From assembly GCF_031010175.1 (NCBI RefSeq), contig NZ_JAUAMB010000002.1, positions 1 through 64,000 on the forward strand: a DNA stretch of 64,000 nucleotides. Reading direction: 5' to 3'. Within the stretch, counting starts at the first letter, position 1; each line of letters opens with the position of its first letter. This document shows, one piece after another, positions 26,900 to 36,499 of the stretch. Origin of the DNA: Halomonas sp. SpR1. GTDB taxonomy: Bacteria > Pseudomonadota > Gammaproteobacteria > Pseudomonadales > Halomonadaceae. The translations under genes and the position numbers were made by a program. The notes under the pieces were generated by a model. The model saw only the letters and a program-made list of their open reading frames with translations, was not told where the DNA came from and made no database searches.

Positions 26900-28027
26900 T
26901 TAAGACGCGTCAGTGGCGATACGTTCACTGCGCTTCCTGTGCTGCTCCTCAAGCGCCCAAGCGACGTGTTCGCGCACCAGTGCGCTTGGGTAGGCTCTGC
27001 GCGCCCACAGTGCGGACTCGACGGCTTCGCTCCAGGGCGCGTTGCCCAGGCCAATGGCGATATTGCGCAGCCAGCGCTCGTAGCCAATGCGACGGATGGG
27101 GCTGCCGGCGGTTTTATCCAGAAATTCCGCCTCGCCCCAGGCAAACAGGCTAATCAGCGATGCGCGATCCAGGTCATGGCGCGGGGCAAAGTCATCTTCC
27201 CGGGTGATATGGGTAAAGCGGGTGAAAGGGCACACCAGCTGGCAGTCATCGCAGCCATAAATACGGTTACCCATGGCGCGGCGAAACTCGACCGGAATTG
27301 ACCCGTGCAGCTCAATGGTGAGATACGAAATACACTTGCGCGAGTCGACCACTTTGTCGTCAACGATGGCACCGGTGGGGCAGGCGGTGCGGCAAGCGCT
27401 GCAGCTACCGCAGTGTTCTTGCTCAAAAGGTGCGTCAATGGGGAGCGGCAGGTCGGTATACAGCTCGCCAAGAAAAAACAGCGAGCCCGCTTTGGGGTTG
27501 AGCAGCATGGCGTTTTTGCCGAACCAGCCAAGCCCGGCTTTTTGCGCCAGGGCGCGCTCCATCACTGGCGCTGAGTCGACAAAGGCGCGGTAGCCGAACT
27601 CGCCGACTTCCTGCTCAATTTTTTTTGCTAATAGGGCTAACCGTTTGCGAATAAGCTTGTGATAATCGCGCCCTAAAGCGTAGCGGGAAACATAAGCGTG
27701 GCTGGGCTGGCCGAGGACTTTGGTGCTCTCCACTTCGGCGGGCAGGTAATCCATGCGCACACTGATAATGCGTTGAGTGCCGGGTTCCAGCTCTGCGGGG
27801 CGGGTGCGCTTGGTGCCGTGCTTGGCCATAAAGCCCATTTCGCCCTGATAGCCTTTTTCCAGCCACGCGTCCAGGTGGGCTTCATGGGCCGACAGCTCGG
27901 TATCGGTGATGCCCACCTGCTGAAAGCCCAGCTCTCGCCCCCAGGTTTTAATCAGGTCGGCCAGGCGAGTAAGCGTTGCATTCGTCAATGCTTGGCTAGA
28001 ATGTGCAAAGGCAGTGGAATTCGGCAT
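26900..28027 (-). CDS. queG: epoxyqueuosine reductase (QueG)
   Basis: QueG is a cobalamin-dependent iron-sulfur reductase performing the last step of queuosine formation in tRNA. The 375 residues carry two ferredoxin-like [4Fe-4S] motifs (CGSCSACRTACPTGAI and CDDCQLVCP). A short C-terminal HEAT-like region follows. It is divergent from nnr across a 120-base region holding a 16-base tandem repeat. Its cobalamin need fits the cobO gene found at 41429-42028. Confidence 0.95.
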   Translation of the reverse strand: MPNSTAFAHSSQALTNATLTRLADLIKTWGRELGFQQVGITDTELSAHEAHLDAWLEKGYQGEMGFMAKHGTKRTRPAELEPGTQRIISVRMDYLPAEVESTKVLGQPSHAYVSRYALGRDYHKLIRKRLALLAKKIEQEVGEFGYRAFVDSAPVMERALAQKAGLGWFGKNAMLLNPKAGSLFFLGELYTDLPLPIDAPFEQEHCGSCSACRTACPTGAIVDDKVVDSRKCISYLTIELHGSIPVEFRRAMGNRIYGCDDCQLVCPFTRFTHITREDDFAPRHDLDRASLISLFAWGEAEFLDKTAGSPIRRIGYERWLRNIAIGLGNAPWSEAVESALWARRAYPSALVREHVAWALEEQHRKRSERIATDAS

Positions 28028-28040
28028 GGTTATTCAAACA

Positions 28041-28088
28041 AGTCAGTCAAATAGGTAGTCAGTCAAATAGGTAGCCAATCAATAGCTA
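28041..28088. repeat. 16 bp tandem repeat, two perfect copies plus one degenerate
   Basis: The unit agtcagtcaaataggt occurs at 28041-28056 and 28057-28072, followed by a degraded third unit at 28073-28088. It occupies the short divergent region between queG and nnr, upstream of both genes. It could be a slipped-strand tract affecting promoter spacing or a direct-repeat binding site; nothing else identifies it. Confidence 0.8.
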
Positions 28089-28147
28089 GACGTAGGCGCG
28101 CTATGCTAACGCATCGCCAGCCATCAAAACATGTGAAAGGAGCGATC

Positions 28148-29641
28148 GTGACAGTCCCGAACACTTCCATGCTACGCCCCCTCTATAAAGCTGCCCAGGT
28201 GAGAGAGCTAGATCGCCGCACCATTGCCGGTGGTATCGAGGGATTTGCGTTGATGCAGCGCGCCGCCTCAAGTGCCTGGCATAGCTTCCGATCACGCTGG
28301 CCCCAGGCACGAAGCATCACTGTTCTGTGTGGGGGCGGGAACAATGGTGGCGATGGACACGTGCTGGCCGCGCTGGCCATGCAGTCAGGCCTGAAGGTGC
28401 AGCGGGTGACGCTCAAGAGCGTTGAAGAGCTAAGCGGCGATGCGGCGCGTGCTGCCGAATTAGCCACATCTGCGGGAGTGGGCTGTGAGGAGTGGCACGC
28501 CGGTATCGAGCTCACCGGCGAAGTGATTGTCGATGCGCTGCTGGGTACGGGGTTGACTGGCGAAGTCGAGGGGCGCTTCAAGCGCGCTATTGAAACGATC
28601 AACGCCGCAGCTCAGCCGGTGCTGGCGATTGATATCCCTTCAGGCTTAGTCGCCGATACTGGCGATGTGCCAGGTATTGCCGTAAAGGCCGCCTGCACGG
28701 TGACTTTTATCGGCGATAAGGTAGGGTTGCACACTGGAGATGCACCAGCGTATACCGGCGAGATTGATTTTCGCCCCCTGGGCGTCAAAGCCCAGGCCTA
28801 TTTCGACATTCCGCCCACGGCTTGGCGGCTGGATGATTCGCTGTTGGCAGAGGCGTTTGCACCACGTCTGCGTACCAGTCATAAAGGCGACATGGGCCAC
28901 GTGCTGGTGATGGGCGGAGCCCCCGGTTTTGGCGGTGCCGCGCTGCTGGCCTGTCAGGCCGCAGCACGTTTGGGAGCAGGTAAAGTGAGTCTGGCGACGG
29001 CGCCTGAGCATATTGTCGCCAGCTTGGTACGTTGCCCGGAAGTGATGGCTCATGGCATACGCGGTGGCGCTGAGGCTGCCGAGTTGCCCAATAACGCTGA
29101 TGTCATAGTGATCGGCCCAGGGCTTGGTCAGGCTGCCTGGGGGCAGGCAGTGTTGCAAAGCGCGCTGCAGGCAGACAGGCCGCTGGTGGTGGATGCCGAT
29201 GGGCTTAACCTATTGGCACGTCAATGGTCGGAGGTGCGCCGCGATAACTGGATATTGACACCGCATCCAGGTGAAGCCGCGCGGCTATTAAACTGCTCCG
29301 TTGCTGATATCCAGTCCGATCGGCCCGCTGCGGCCCAGGCGTTGCAACGCGCCCGGGGTGGCGTGGTCATTCTAAAGGGCGCTGGCACCTTAATCGCTGG
29401 CCCCAGTGGCTTGGTCGTGTGCCCTTACGGTAATCCGGGCATGGCCAGCGGCGGTATGGGCGATGTACTCAGCGGCATGTTGGGCGCGCTGATTGCGCAG
29501 CGTGGCGACGTAGAGTTAAGCGCCTGGCTGGGTGCCATGGTGCATGCGTTAGCGGCAGATCGCGCAGCCGGGGAGGAAGGCGAGCGTGGCCTGCTGGCTA
29601 GCGATCTGGCATCCTATGCGCGAAAATTGATTAATCCGTGA
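28148..29641 (+). CDS. nnr: bifunctional NAD(P)H-hydrate epimerase / ADP-dependent dehydratase (Nnr)
   Basis: Nnr repairs hydrated NADH and NADPH. The 497 residues combine an N-terminal YjeF_N epimerase (GGGNNGGDGHVLAA, with the Rossmann-like loop) and a C-terminal ribokinase-like dehydratase (VMGGAPGFGGAALLA, GNPGMASGGMGDVLSG). GTG at 28148 is chosen because aaagga lies six bases upstream. An ATG at 28103 would add 15 residues without a good binding site. It begins the long plus-strand operon with tsaE, the amidase and mutL. Confidence 0.95.
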   Translation: MTVPNTSMLRPLYKAAQVRELDRRTIAGGIEGFALMQRAASSAWHSFRSRWPQARSITVLCGGGNNGGDGHVLAALAMQSGLKVQRVTLKSVEELSGDAARAAELATSAGVGCEEWHAGIELTGEVIVDALLGTGLTGEVEGRFKRAIETINAAAQPVLAIDIPSGLVADTGDVPGIAVKAACTVTFIGDKVGLHTGDAPAYTGEIDFRPLGVKAQAYFDIPPTAWRLDDSLLAEAFAPRLRTSHKGDMGHVLVMGGAPGFGGAALLACQAAARLGAGKVSLATAPEHIVASLVRCPEVMAHGIRGGAEAAELPNNADVIVIGPGLGQAAWGQAVLQSALQADRPLVVDADGLNLLARQWSEVRRDNWILTPHPGEAARLLNCSVADIQSDRPAAAQALQRARGGVVILKGAGTLIAGPSGLVVCPYGNPGMASGGMGDVLSGMLGALIAQRGDVELSAWLGAMVHALAADRAAGEEGERGLLASDLASYARKLINP

Positions 29642-29652
29642 AGGCAACCCAC

Positions 29653-30168
29653 ATGCAGGTGCAATTAGACAGTGAAGAGGCCCAGGTCGCCTTTGGCGAA
29701 GCTCTCGGGCAGGTGTTGCAAGGACACGGGCTCGTCTATCTAGAGGGTGAGCTTGGTGCCGGAAAAACCACCCTAACACGGGGCATTTTGCGTGCTTACG
29801 GTCATCTCGGTGCGGTTAAAAGCCCCACTTATACCTTGGTAGAGCCTTACGAGTTGGGTTCTCAACGGGTTTACCATCTAGATTTGTACCGTTTGTCGGA
29901 TCCGGAAGAGCTTGAGTTTATTGGTGGCCGTGACGTACTGGCCGACGATGCGCTTAGCATTATTGAGTGGCCCAGCCGAGGTGAAGGGTGGTTGCCCGCG
30001 CCTGACCTTCACCTAACCTTGGAAGTAATAGATCAAGGGCGTTTAGTCTCATTGGCCGCGAGCAGTGATCAAGGTGAGCGTATATTAGCCACCTTGCGAA
30101 GTCAGGTAGGTAAAGCAAGCAAGCTAAGTTCCGAACAGTTGGAGAGTGGTGTGATTCAATGGAAATAA
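29653..30168 (+). CDS. tsaE: tRNA threonylcarbamoyladenosine biosynthesis ATPase TsaE
   Basis: TsaE is the small P-loop ATPase that helps TsaB/TsaD make t6A in ANN-decoding tRNAs. The 171 residues include the Walker A motif GELGAGKTTLTRG, the switch-like SPTYTLVEPY and HLDLYRL, and the conserved IEWPSRG. ATG 29653 follows gaagg eight bases upstream. The protein is slightly longer than the E. coli form at the C-terminus. It overlaps the amidase start by 10 bases. Confidence 0.95.
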   Translation: MQVQLDSEEAQVAFGEALGQVLQGHGLVYLEGELGAGKTTLTRGILRAYGHLGAVKSPTYTLVEPYELGSQRVYHLDLYRLSDPEELEFIGGRDVLADDALSIIEWPSRGEGWLPAPDLHLTLEVIDQGRLVSLAASSDQGERILATLRSQVGKASKLSSEQLESGVIQWK

Positions 30169-31622
30169 AGGGCATAGCGGCACGCGTATATCGCTTATTA
30201 GCCGCCAGTTTTATTGCCCTGGCAGCGGCTAATGTTCAAGCGTCCAGCGTAGAAAGTATGCGTCTTTGGGCGGCGCCGGATCATGCTCGGCTAGTATTTG
30301 ACCTCTCCGCTGCGACCAATGCCAACGTGTTTTCGCTGGAAAATCCGGCGCGGTTGGTAATTGATTTGGATGATACCCAGATGGACACCGACCCCAGCAC
30401 GCTGCCTTTGCATGACAGTGCAATTACCTCGGTGCGTACCGGCACGCGGGAGGGGGGCGGCCTTCGGGTCGTGCTTGAACTCAATCGAGAAATAGAGCCG
30501 CGCCATTTTACCCTGACACCTAATGACCAATACGGTCACCGTCTGGTGGTGGATCTTGAGTATCCGGGTGAGAGCGCCGTTGAGAACCCGATCGACCCTA
30601 TCGAGGCGATGATTCGTGATCAGGAAATCCAGGCCCAGCGGGCATCGGCCCAAAGACAGCTGCCGGGCGAAGCAGCGCCGCCCAGCAATGCAGCACCGGT
30701 TGAAGTGCAGGAAGCCAAGCCGCATCCACGCCGAGACATCATTATCGCCGTCGATGCTGGTCATGGAGGGGAAGACCCTGGCGCGATTGGCCCTGCAGGC
30801 ACCCGTGAAAAAGACGTGGTGCTGGAAATTGCCCGTCGTTTAGCTGCTGAGGTGAATGGAACGCCGGGCTTCAAGGCGGTGCTAACCCGCGATGGTGACT
30901 ACTATATTGGACTGCGTCAGCGCACCGCACTGGCCCGTGAGCAGAAGGCGGACTTCTTCGTCTCCATTCACGCCGATGCCTTCACCAGCCCGCGTCCTCA
31001 GGGCAGTTCGGTCTATGCGCTGTCGCAACGCGGTGCCACCTCGGAAACTGCCCAGTGGCTGGCCGATAGCGAGAACCGCTCGGATCTGATCGGCGGTGTC
31101 GATGGCAGCCTCTCTTTGCGTGATAAAGATCAGGTGCTACGTGGCGTGTTGTTGGACTTAACCATGACCGCTACCTTAAACGATTCGCTGTCTATCGGTG
31201 GGCAGGTGTTGGAACAGTTAGGACGGATTAATCGGCTGCACAAGACAAGGGTAGAGCAGGCGGGGTTTATGGTGCTTAAATCCCCCGATATCCCCTCGCT
31301 GTTGATTGAGGTTGGCTTTATCTCTAACCCCGACGAAGAACGTCGCTTGCGTGACCCGGTGCACCAGTCAGGGCTTTCCCAGGCGATTTTCAATGGTTTA
31401 CGCGACCATTTCGAGCGCTACCCGCCGCCAGCCAGCCTGCTGGCCTGGCAGCGTGATAATCAACGCCAACCGTCGGGTAACGAGTACCGTATTCAGTCAG
31501 GAGACACTCTGTCCGCGATTGCTGTGCGCCACGGGGTGCCGGTGAATCAGCTGAAGCAGGCCAATGACCTGAACGGTGACGTGATCCGCGTAGGCCAAGT
31601 GTTACAGATTCCCCGCTCATGA
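30159..31622 (+). CDS. periplasmic N-acetylmuramoyl-L-alanine amidase (AmiB/AmiC type) with LysM
   Basis: This zinc amidase splits septal peptidoglycan during cell separation. The 487 residues contain a signal peptide (cleavage near residue 29, VQA-SS) and an AMIN domain (about 30-135) for localisation. A linker, an Amidase_3 domain (about 192-415) and a C-terminal LysM domain (about 440-485) follow. Zinc ligands are H202 in VDAGHGGEDPGA and the histidine of VSIHADAF; the catalytic glutamate lies in LLIEVGFISN. AMIN plus LysM is the AmiB-like layout of gammaproteobacteria, and the tsaE-amidase-mutL order is that of amiB. AmiB-type enzymes usually need EnvC or NlpD activation. Confidence 0.94.
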   Translation: MEIKGIAARVYRLLAASFIALAAANVQASSVESMRLWAAPDHARLVFDLSAATNANVFSLENPARLVIDLDDTQMDTDPSTLPLHDSAITSVRTGTREGGGLRVVLELNREIEPRHFTLTPNDQYGHRLVVDLEYPGESAVENPIDPIEAMIRDQEIQAQRASAQRQLPGEAAPPSNAAPVEVQEAKPHPRRDIIIAVDAGHGGEDPGAIGPAGTREKDVVLEIARRLAAEVNGTPGFKAVLTRDGDYYIGLRQRTALAREQKADFFVSIHADAFTSPRPQGSSVYALSQRGATSETAQWLADSENRSDLIGGVDGSLSLRDKDQVLRGVLLDLTMTATLNDSLSIGGQVLEQLGRINRLHKTRVEQAGFMVLKSPDIPSLLIEVGFISNPDEERRLRDPVHQSGLSQAIFNGLRDHFERYPPPASLLAWQRDNQRQPSGNEYRIQSGDTLSAIAVRHGVPVNQLKQANDLNGDVIRVGQVLQIPRS

Positions 31623-31631
31623 GGTTTTGTA

Positions 31632-33548
31632 TTGACTGATATGACCGCTACCGTACCGCGCATACATGTACTCGACCCACGGCTGGCCAACCAGATTGCC
31701 GCCGGTGAGGTGGTTGAGCGTCCTTCATCAGTCACCAAAGAGCTGATAGAGAACGCTATCGATGCGGGCAGCCAGCGCATTGAAGTGGAAATTGAGCAGG
31801 GCGGTGCGCGGCTGATTAAGGTGCGCGATGACGGCATCGGTATTGGCGAAGAGGATTTGCCGCTGGCCCTGGCCCGTCATGCCACCAGTAAGATAGGCAG
31901 CTTGGAGGACTTGGAGGGCGTTAGCTCGCTGGGCTTTCGCGGTGAGGCACTGGCGTCGATCAGTTCCGTCTCTCGGCTGGAACTGATATCCAATGCCGAA
32001 GAGGATCCCCGTCACGGCTGGCGGGTGGTGGCGGAAGGGCGGGGCATGGAGGCACGCGTTACCCCCGCGCCACACCCGCGTGGCACCAGCGTCGGCGTGC
32101 GCGACCTGTTTTTCAATACCCCGGCCCGACGCAAGTTCCTGCGTACTGAGAAGACTGAGTTTGCCCACGTGGAGGAGGCGTTTCGCCGCCAGGCGCTGTC
32201 GCGTTACGACATTGCCTGGGTGTTGCGCCATAACCAAAAAGTCATTCACCAACTCCCAGCAGGGCACTCTGCGGCGGCTCGGGAGCGGCGGATCGCCTCG
32301 CTGCTGGGTAAGAATTTTATCGAGCACGCCCGCTATATCGAACGCGAAGCGGGCGGTTTACGGCTGAGCGGCTGGGTGGGCCTGCCGACCCACTCCCGCT
32401 CTCAGGCCGACCAGCAGTACTTCTTTGTGAATGGCCGCGTAGTGCGTGACCGTTTGGTCGCCCACGCGGTGCGCCAAGCCTATCGTGACGTGTTGTTTAA
32501 CGGTCGTCATCCGGTGTTTGTGCTCTATCTGGAGCTTGATCCAGACGTTGTAGACGTCAACGTTCACCCCACCAAGCACGAAGTGCGCTTTCGTGATGGC
32601 CGTATGGTGCACGACTTTCTCTACTCCGGCCTCCATCACTCTTTGGCGTCTGCTAAACCCGCCGAAAGCCCAGAGGAGGGCGTTGCCGATGCGACTGATA
32701 CACCAGACGCACTGCCCCAAGGCGCCACTTCTGAAGCGAACATTGAGCAGCCTCGTTGGCAGCAGCAGGGAATTGCGCTGACCCACACGCCAGATCGACA
32801 CCCAGGTGCCGAGCGAGTGCGCCGCTTTATGCAAGGCTATCAGGCACTCCACCCCAATCATGAAGAAACGCTGTTAACGCCTCAGCCGAGTGATCCCGGC
32901 GAACGGGGGCGTGAGGTGCGTGAAGCGCCTCTGGCAATGCCCGATAACGACCCCACTGCGCCGCCGCCGCTGGGGTTTGCCTTGGGGCAGTTACACGGTA
33001 TTTATATTCTGGCCCAGAATGCAGAGGGGTTGGTGCTGGTGGATATGCACGCCGCCCACGAGCGAATTGTCTATGAGCGCATGAAAACGCAGCTGGCAGC
33101 TGCTAAAGGACTGGATGCGCAGCCGCTGCTAGTGCCCGTTTCCATCGCCGCTAGCCGAGCGGAAGTGGCCACGGCAGAGAGCGAGCAAGAAGCGATTGCC
33201 AAGCTGGGTATTGAGCTGGATATCGCCGGGCCGGAGACGCTACTGGTACGCCAATTGCCCGCCTTGCTGGCCCAGGCTGATCCTGAGGCGCTGGTGCGCC
33301 AGATGCTGGAGGAGTTGGCACGGTATGGACGTACCCATCAAGTCGAGGCTCGCTTGCATGAACTGCTCTCCACCATGGCTTGTCACGGCAGTGTGCGCGC
33401 CAACCGGCGCCTGACGATCGACGAGATGAACGCGCTGTTGCGGGATATGGAGCGCACCGAGCGCAGCGATCAATGTAACCACGGTCGCCCCACCTGGACA
33501 CAGATGGGGCTAAAAGCGCTCGATCGGTTGTTCTTGCGTGGGCAATAG
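31632..33548 (+). CDS. mutL: DNA mismatch repair protein MutL, endonuclease type
   Basis: MutL couples MutS mismatch recognition to strand incision. The 638 residues begin with a GHKL ATPase (E40/N41 in [28 protein letters not shown]). After a variable linker (about 340-440) comes a C-terminal dimerisation domain. That domain carries the metal-binding endonuclease motif [12 protein letters not shown] (D471 to E482), plus ACHGSVRA and CNHGRPTW. This is the nicking MutL class found in MutH-less bacteria, unlike E. coli. The TTG at 31632 is preferred since gaggt lies six bases upstream; ATG 31641 is the alternative. Confidence 0.96.
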   Translation: MTDMTATVPRIHVLDPRLANQIAAGEVVERPSSVTKELIENAIDAGSQRIEVEIEQGGARLIKVRDDGIGIGEEDLPLALARHATSKIGSLEDLEGVSSLGFRGEALASISSVSRLELISNAEEDPRHGWRVVAEGRGMEARVTPAPHPRGTSVGVRDLFFNTPARRKFLRTEKTEFAHVEEAFRRQALSRYDIAWVLRHNQKVIHQLPAGHSAAARERRIASLLGKNFIEHARYIEREAGGLRLSGWVGLPTHSRSQADQQYFFVNGRVVRDRLVAHAVRQAYRDVLFNGRHPVFVLYLELDPDVVDVNVHPTKHEVRFRDGRMVHDFLYSGLHHSLASAKPAESPEEGVADATDTPDALPQGATSEANIEQPRWQQQGIALTHTPDRHPGAERVRRFMQGYQALHPNHEETLLTPQPSDPGERGREVREAPLAMPDNDPTAPPPLGFALGQLHGIYILAQNAEGLVLVDMHAAHERIVYERMKTQLAAAKGLDAQPLLVPVSIAASRAEVATAESEQEAIAKLGIELDIAGPETLLVRQLPALLAQADPEALVRQMLEELARYGRTHQVEARLHELLSTMACHGSVRANRRLTIDEMNALLRDMERTERSDQCNHGRPTWTQMGLKALDRLFLRGQ

Positions 33549-33566
33549 CGGCGCAGACAATCGCAA

Positions 33567-33593
33567 CGACTCTTTTGTAGCGACTCTTTTGTA
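33567..33593. repeat. 13 bp direct repeat between mutL and miaA
   Basis: The 13-base unit cgactcttttgta occurs at 33567-33579 and again at 33581-33593 with one base between. It lies in the 76-base gap between mutL and the chosen miaA start. Function unknown; a local slippage duplication is the simplest explanation. Confidence 0.75.
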
Positions 33594-33624
33594 ACTACCC
33601 TTTTCTTACCTGATGGAAACGCGC

Positions 33625-34563
33625 ATGGCTGATACGCGCCCCTGGGCAATTTTTTTGATGGGCCCAACGGCCGCCGGGAAAACCGATGCGGCGATAGCGC
33701 TTCACGAACGGTTGGGGCATGAGCTGATCAGCGTTGATTCGGCGATGGTGTATCGCGGCATGGATATTGGCAGCGCCAAGCCCAGCGAAGCTGAGCTTGC
33801 CCGCGCCCCTCATCACTTGATCGATATCCGCGATCCTGCGGAGCCCTATTCCGCTGCCGACTTCCGAGAAGATGCGCTAAAGCTAATGCGACAAATCAGC
33901 GCGGCGGGCAGGGTGCCGCTCTTGGTCGGCGGTACTATGCTGTACTACAAGCGGTTAGTAGAAGGTGTAGCAAATTTGCCCTCAGCTGATCCGGCAATTC
34001 GTCAGCGGCTCGAAGCGCAGTGGCAACGTGAAGGGTTAGCGTCGCTGCACAAACAGTTGAGTGAGGTGGATGCGATCTCTGCCCAGCGTATCCATCCCAA
34101 TGATCCACAGCGCCTGATGCGTGCGCTGGAAGTGTATTACGCCAGTGGGCGGCCGATGAGTGAGCTGTGGGCGGAACAACAGCCGGAAACCTTTCCCTGG
34201 CGAGTGTTGTCGATAGCGTTGGCGCCCAGTGATCGCAGCCTGCTGCATCAACGTATTGCCCAGCGTTTCGAAGTAATGTTGGGTGAGGGCTTGATAAATG
34301 AAGTCGCTGCCCTCAAAAAGCGTAATGACTTACATTTAGGCCTGCCGGCGATGAAGAGTGTTGGTTATCGCCAAGTGTGGGAGTATCTAGAAGGTGATTA
34401 CGACTATGCCTCTCTTGTTGAGCGAGGCGTGATTGCAACTCGTCAGCTAGCCAAGCGTCAATTAACCTGGTTAAGAAGCTGGCCAGAGCTTAACTGGGTA
34501 GATTCACAGCGCTCGGATGTACTGGATCAGGTGCTGAAACTCGTGCGTGACAGCGGTGCTTAG
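33625..34563 (+). CDS. miaA: tRNA dimethylallyltransferase (MiaA)
   Basis: MiaA adds the dimethylallyl group to A37 of tRNAs reading UNN codons. From ATG 33625 it has 312 residues. The P-loop [12 protein letters not shown], the catalytic segment [19 protein letters not shown], and the late [15 protein letters not shown] and [13 protein letters not shown] blocks are all intact. ATG 33613, four codons earlier, lacks a binding site, whereas ggaaa precedes 33625. It lies directly upstream of hfq, as in other gammaproteobacteria, where hfq promoters can lie within miaA. Confidence 0.96.
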   Translation: MADTRPWAIFLMGPTAAGKTDAAIALHERLGHELISVDSAMVYRGMDIGSAKPSEAELARAPHHLIDIRDPAEPYSAADFREDALKLMRQISAAGRVPLLVGGTMLYYKRLVEGVANLPSADPAIRQRLEAQWQREGLASLHKQLSEVDAISAQRIHPNDPQRLMRALEVYYASGRPMSELWAEQQPETFPWRVLSIALAPSDRSLLHQRIAQRFEVMLGEGLINEVAALKKRNDLHLGLPAMKSVGYRQVWEYLEGDYDYASLVERGVIATRQLAKRQLTWLRSWPELNWVDSQRSDVLDQVLKLVRDSGA

Positions 34564-34754
34564 CGTAAGATAGTCCGCTAAGATAGTAACTTAGTAAGTG
34601 TGTTTTCGATCGGCTGAGTGATTGGGCCTTTCGAGTATCACGAGGCTCTTCGGGCATCATTCGGCCTTCCGGGCAGTAATAAATAGTGCGGCGTAGCACC
34701 AGTAGGGCACGCCATTTGATAATTAACCCCAACGACAGTTTTAGGGAGAGCAAC

Positions 34755-35003
34755 ATGTCCAAAGGGCAGTCCCTTCAAGACCCGTACTTGAACATTCTGC
34801 GCAAGGAGCGCATTCCGGTCTCTATCTTTTTGGTCAACGGCATTAAGCTGCAGGGCCAGATCGAATCGTTTGACCAGTTTGTTATCCTGTTACGCAATAC
34901 CGTCAGCCAGATGGTTTATAAACACGCTATTTCCACGGTTGTTCCATCTCGCAACGTACGCTTGCCTGCGCAAGATCCGGCAGAGCAGGATGCGGAGATT
35001 TAA
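34755..35003 (+). CDS. hfq: RNA chaperone Hfq
   Basis: Hfq is the hexameric Sm-like protein that pairs small RNAs with mRNAs. The 82 residues contain Sm1 and Sm2 ([20 protein letters not shown] and [12 protein letters not shown]), both near-invariant, and a short acidic C-terminal tail. ATG 34755 follows agggagag. The 190-base gap before it shows no gene and probably carries an hfq promoter. Confidence 0.98.
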   Translation: MSKGQSLQDPYLNILRKERIPVSIFLVNGIKLQGQIESFDQFVILLRNTVSQMVYKHAISTVVPSRNVRLPAQDPAEQDAEI

Positions 35004-35040
35004 CACCGCTGGAGAAGCAAGAGAATCCACGAGGTATTGA

Positions 35041-36351
35041 TTGTTTTTCGAACGCCCAGACGCCGGTGAAACGGCAGTTCTTGTTCACGTCGATTTTCAT
35101 GATGAACAAAAACGTGAAGACCCGGGTGAGTTTTTAGAGCTCGTACGCTCTGCTGGTGCAGAGCCTGCGACTCTACTCACTGCTAGCCGCCACCGACCTG
35201 ACTCGCGCACCTTTATCGGGTCAGGTAAGTTGGAAGAGCTGCGGGCACTGCTCGCGGCTCATGAGGCTGAGCTGGTGATCTTCAACCATAGCTTAAGTCC
35301 CTCTCAAGAGCGCAATGTTGAGCAAGAGCTCAAGTGTCGAGTGCTCGACCGTACCGGTTTGATCCTTGATATCTTTGCGCAGCGGGCAAGAACCCACGAA
35401 GGTAAGCTGCAGGTAGAGCTTGCTCAGCTTGAATATATGTCGACTCGCCTCGTGCGCGGGTGGACACACCTAGAACGCCAAAAAGGCGGGATCGGCCTGC
35501 GTGGTCCAGGTGAAACACAGTTAGAGACTGATCGTCGCCTACTGCGTGCTCGGATCAAGTCGATTCATAAACGGCTCGATAAAGTACGCAGTCAGCGTGA
35601 CCAGAATCGCCGTGCCCGCGCGCGCGCGGAGATTCATAGCGTATCGCTGGTGGGGTACACCAACGCGGGTAAGTCGACGCTGTTTAACGCTTTGACCAAT
35701 TCCGAGGTGTATGCAGCCGACCAGTTGTTTGCGACACTCGACCCCACCCTACGGCGGCTTGAGATTGAAGATGTGGGCCCCGTTGTGATGGCTGACACTG
35801 TGGGCTTTATTCGCCACTTGCCGCACAAGCTGGTTGAGGCGTTTCAAGCGACGCTACAGGAAGCCTCGGAAGCGTCGTTGCTGGTACATGTGATCGATGC
35901 CGCAGACCCTGACCGCGAATTAAACGTGGAGCAGGTGGAGCTAGTGCTCAAAGAGATTGGCGCCGATGATGTGCCGGTACTCAAAGTCATGAATAAAATT
36001 GATAAGCTTGATAGCGCCCCGCGCATAGAGCGCGATGGCCACGGCATGCCCGAAGTAGTTTGGCTATCAGCCCAGCAGGGGCAGGGCTTAGAGCTGTTGC
36101 ATGAAGCGCTGACTGAGCGCCTGGCTAACGATGTCATAGGCTTTTCGCTAACGCTTACTCCAGAGCAAGGTAAGTTGCGCGCAGGTCTGCATGAGCTGAA
36201 TGCCGTTCGCGAGGAAGCCTTTGACGAGCAGGGGCACTCGGTGCTGGATGTGCGTTTGCCGCGGCGAGATTTTAACCAGCTAATGGCTCAGCTGGGCGAG
36301 CGTGCCAACACCTATTTACCTGAAGCGTTGCAGGAAACTGAAGATTGGTAG
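35041..36351 (+). CDS. hflX: ribosome-associated GTPase HflX
   Basis: HflX is a heat-related GTPase that splits stalled 70S ribosomes. The 436 residues show the HflX N-terminal domain (TGLILDIFAQRARTHEGKLQ in short conserved blocks), a glycine-rich linker (GGIGLRGPGETQLETD), and the GTPase with G1 GYTNAGKSTL and G4 NKID. The TTG start at 35041 has gaggta five to six bases upstream and gives the family-like MFFERPDAGE. It lies 37 bases after hfq. Confidence 0.96.
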   Translation: MFFERPDAGETAVLVHVDFHDEQKREDPGEFLELVRSAGAEPATLLTASRHRPDSRTFIGSGKLEELRALLAAHEAELVIFNHSLSPSQERNVEQELKCRVLDRTGLILDIFAQRARTHEGKLQVELAQLEYMSTRLVRGWTHLERQKGGIGLRGPGETQLETDRRLLRARIKSIHKRLDKVRSQRDQNRRARARAEIHSVSLVGYTNAGKSTLFNALTNSEVYAADQLFATLDPTLRRLEIEDVGPVVMADTVGFIRHLPHKLVEAFQATLQEASEASLLVHVIDAADPDRELNVEQVELVLKEIGADDVPVLKVMNKIDKLDSAPRIERDGHGMPEVVWLSAQQGQGLELLHEALTERLANDVIGFSLTLTPEQGKLRAGLHELNAVREEAFDEQGHSVLDVRLPRRDFNQLMAQLGERANTYLPEALQETEDW

Positions 36352-36499
36352 CCTCACCGTTTAATGTCTAGTACGCTGTCAGTATCTGCTTTTGTATAAA
36401 AATGGTACAAGATTTAAATAGCAATAATATCAAAACGCCAGCGCTTCGTTGATATACGAAGTCAGATGCGTGAGCGAATACCCTTAGTGGAGAAGAAGT

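Noticed and set aside
28041-28088. possible CRISPR array
   Set aside because: Units are directly abutting 16-mers without spacers, and no cas genes are present; this is a simple tandem repeat.
31728-32327. 199-codon open frame antisense to mutL
   Set aside because: It overlaps the invariant MutL ATPase region and has no family features.
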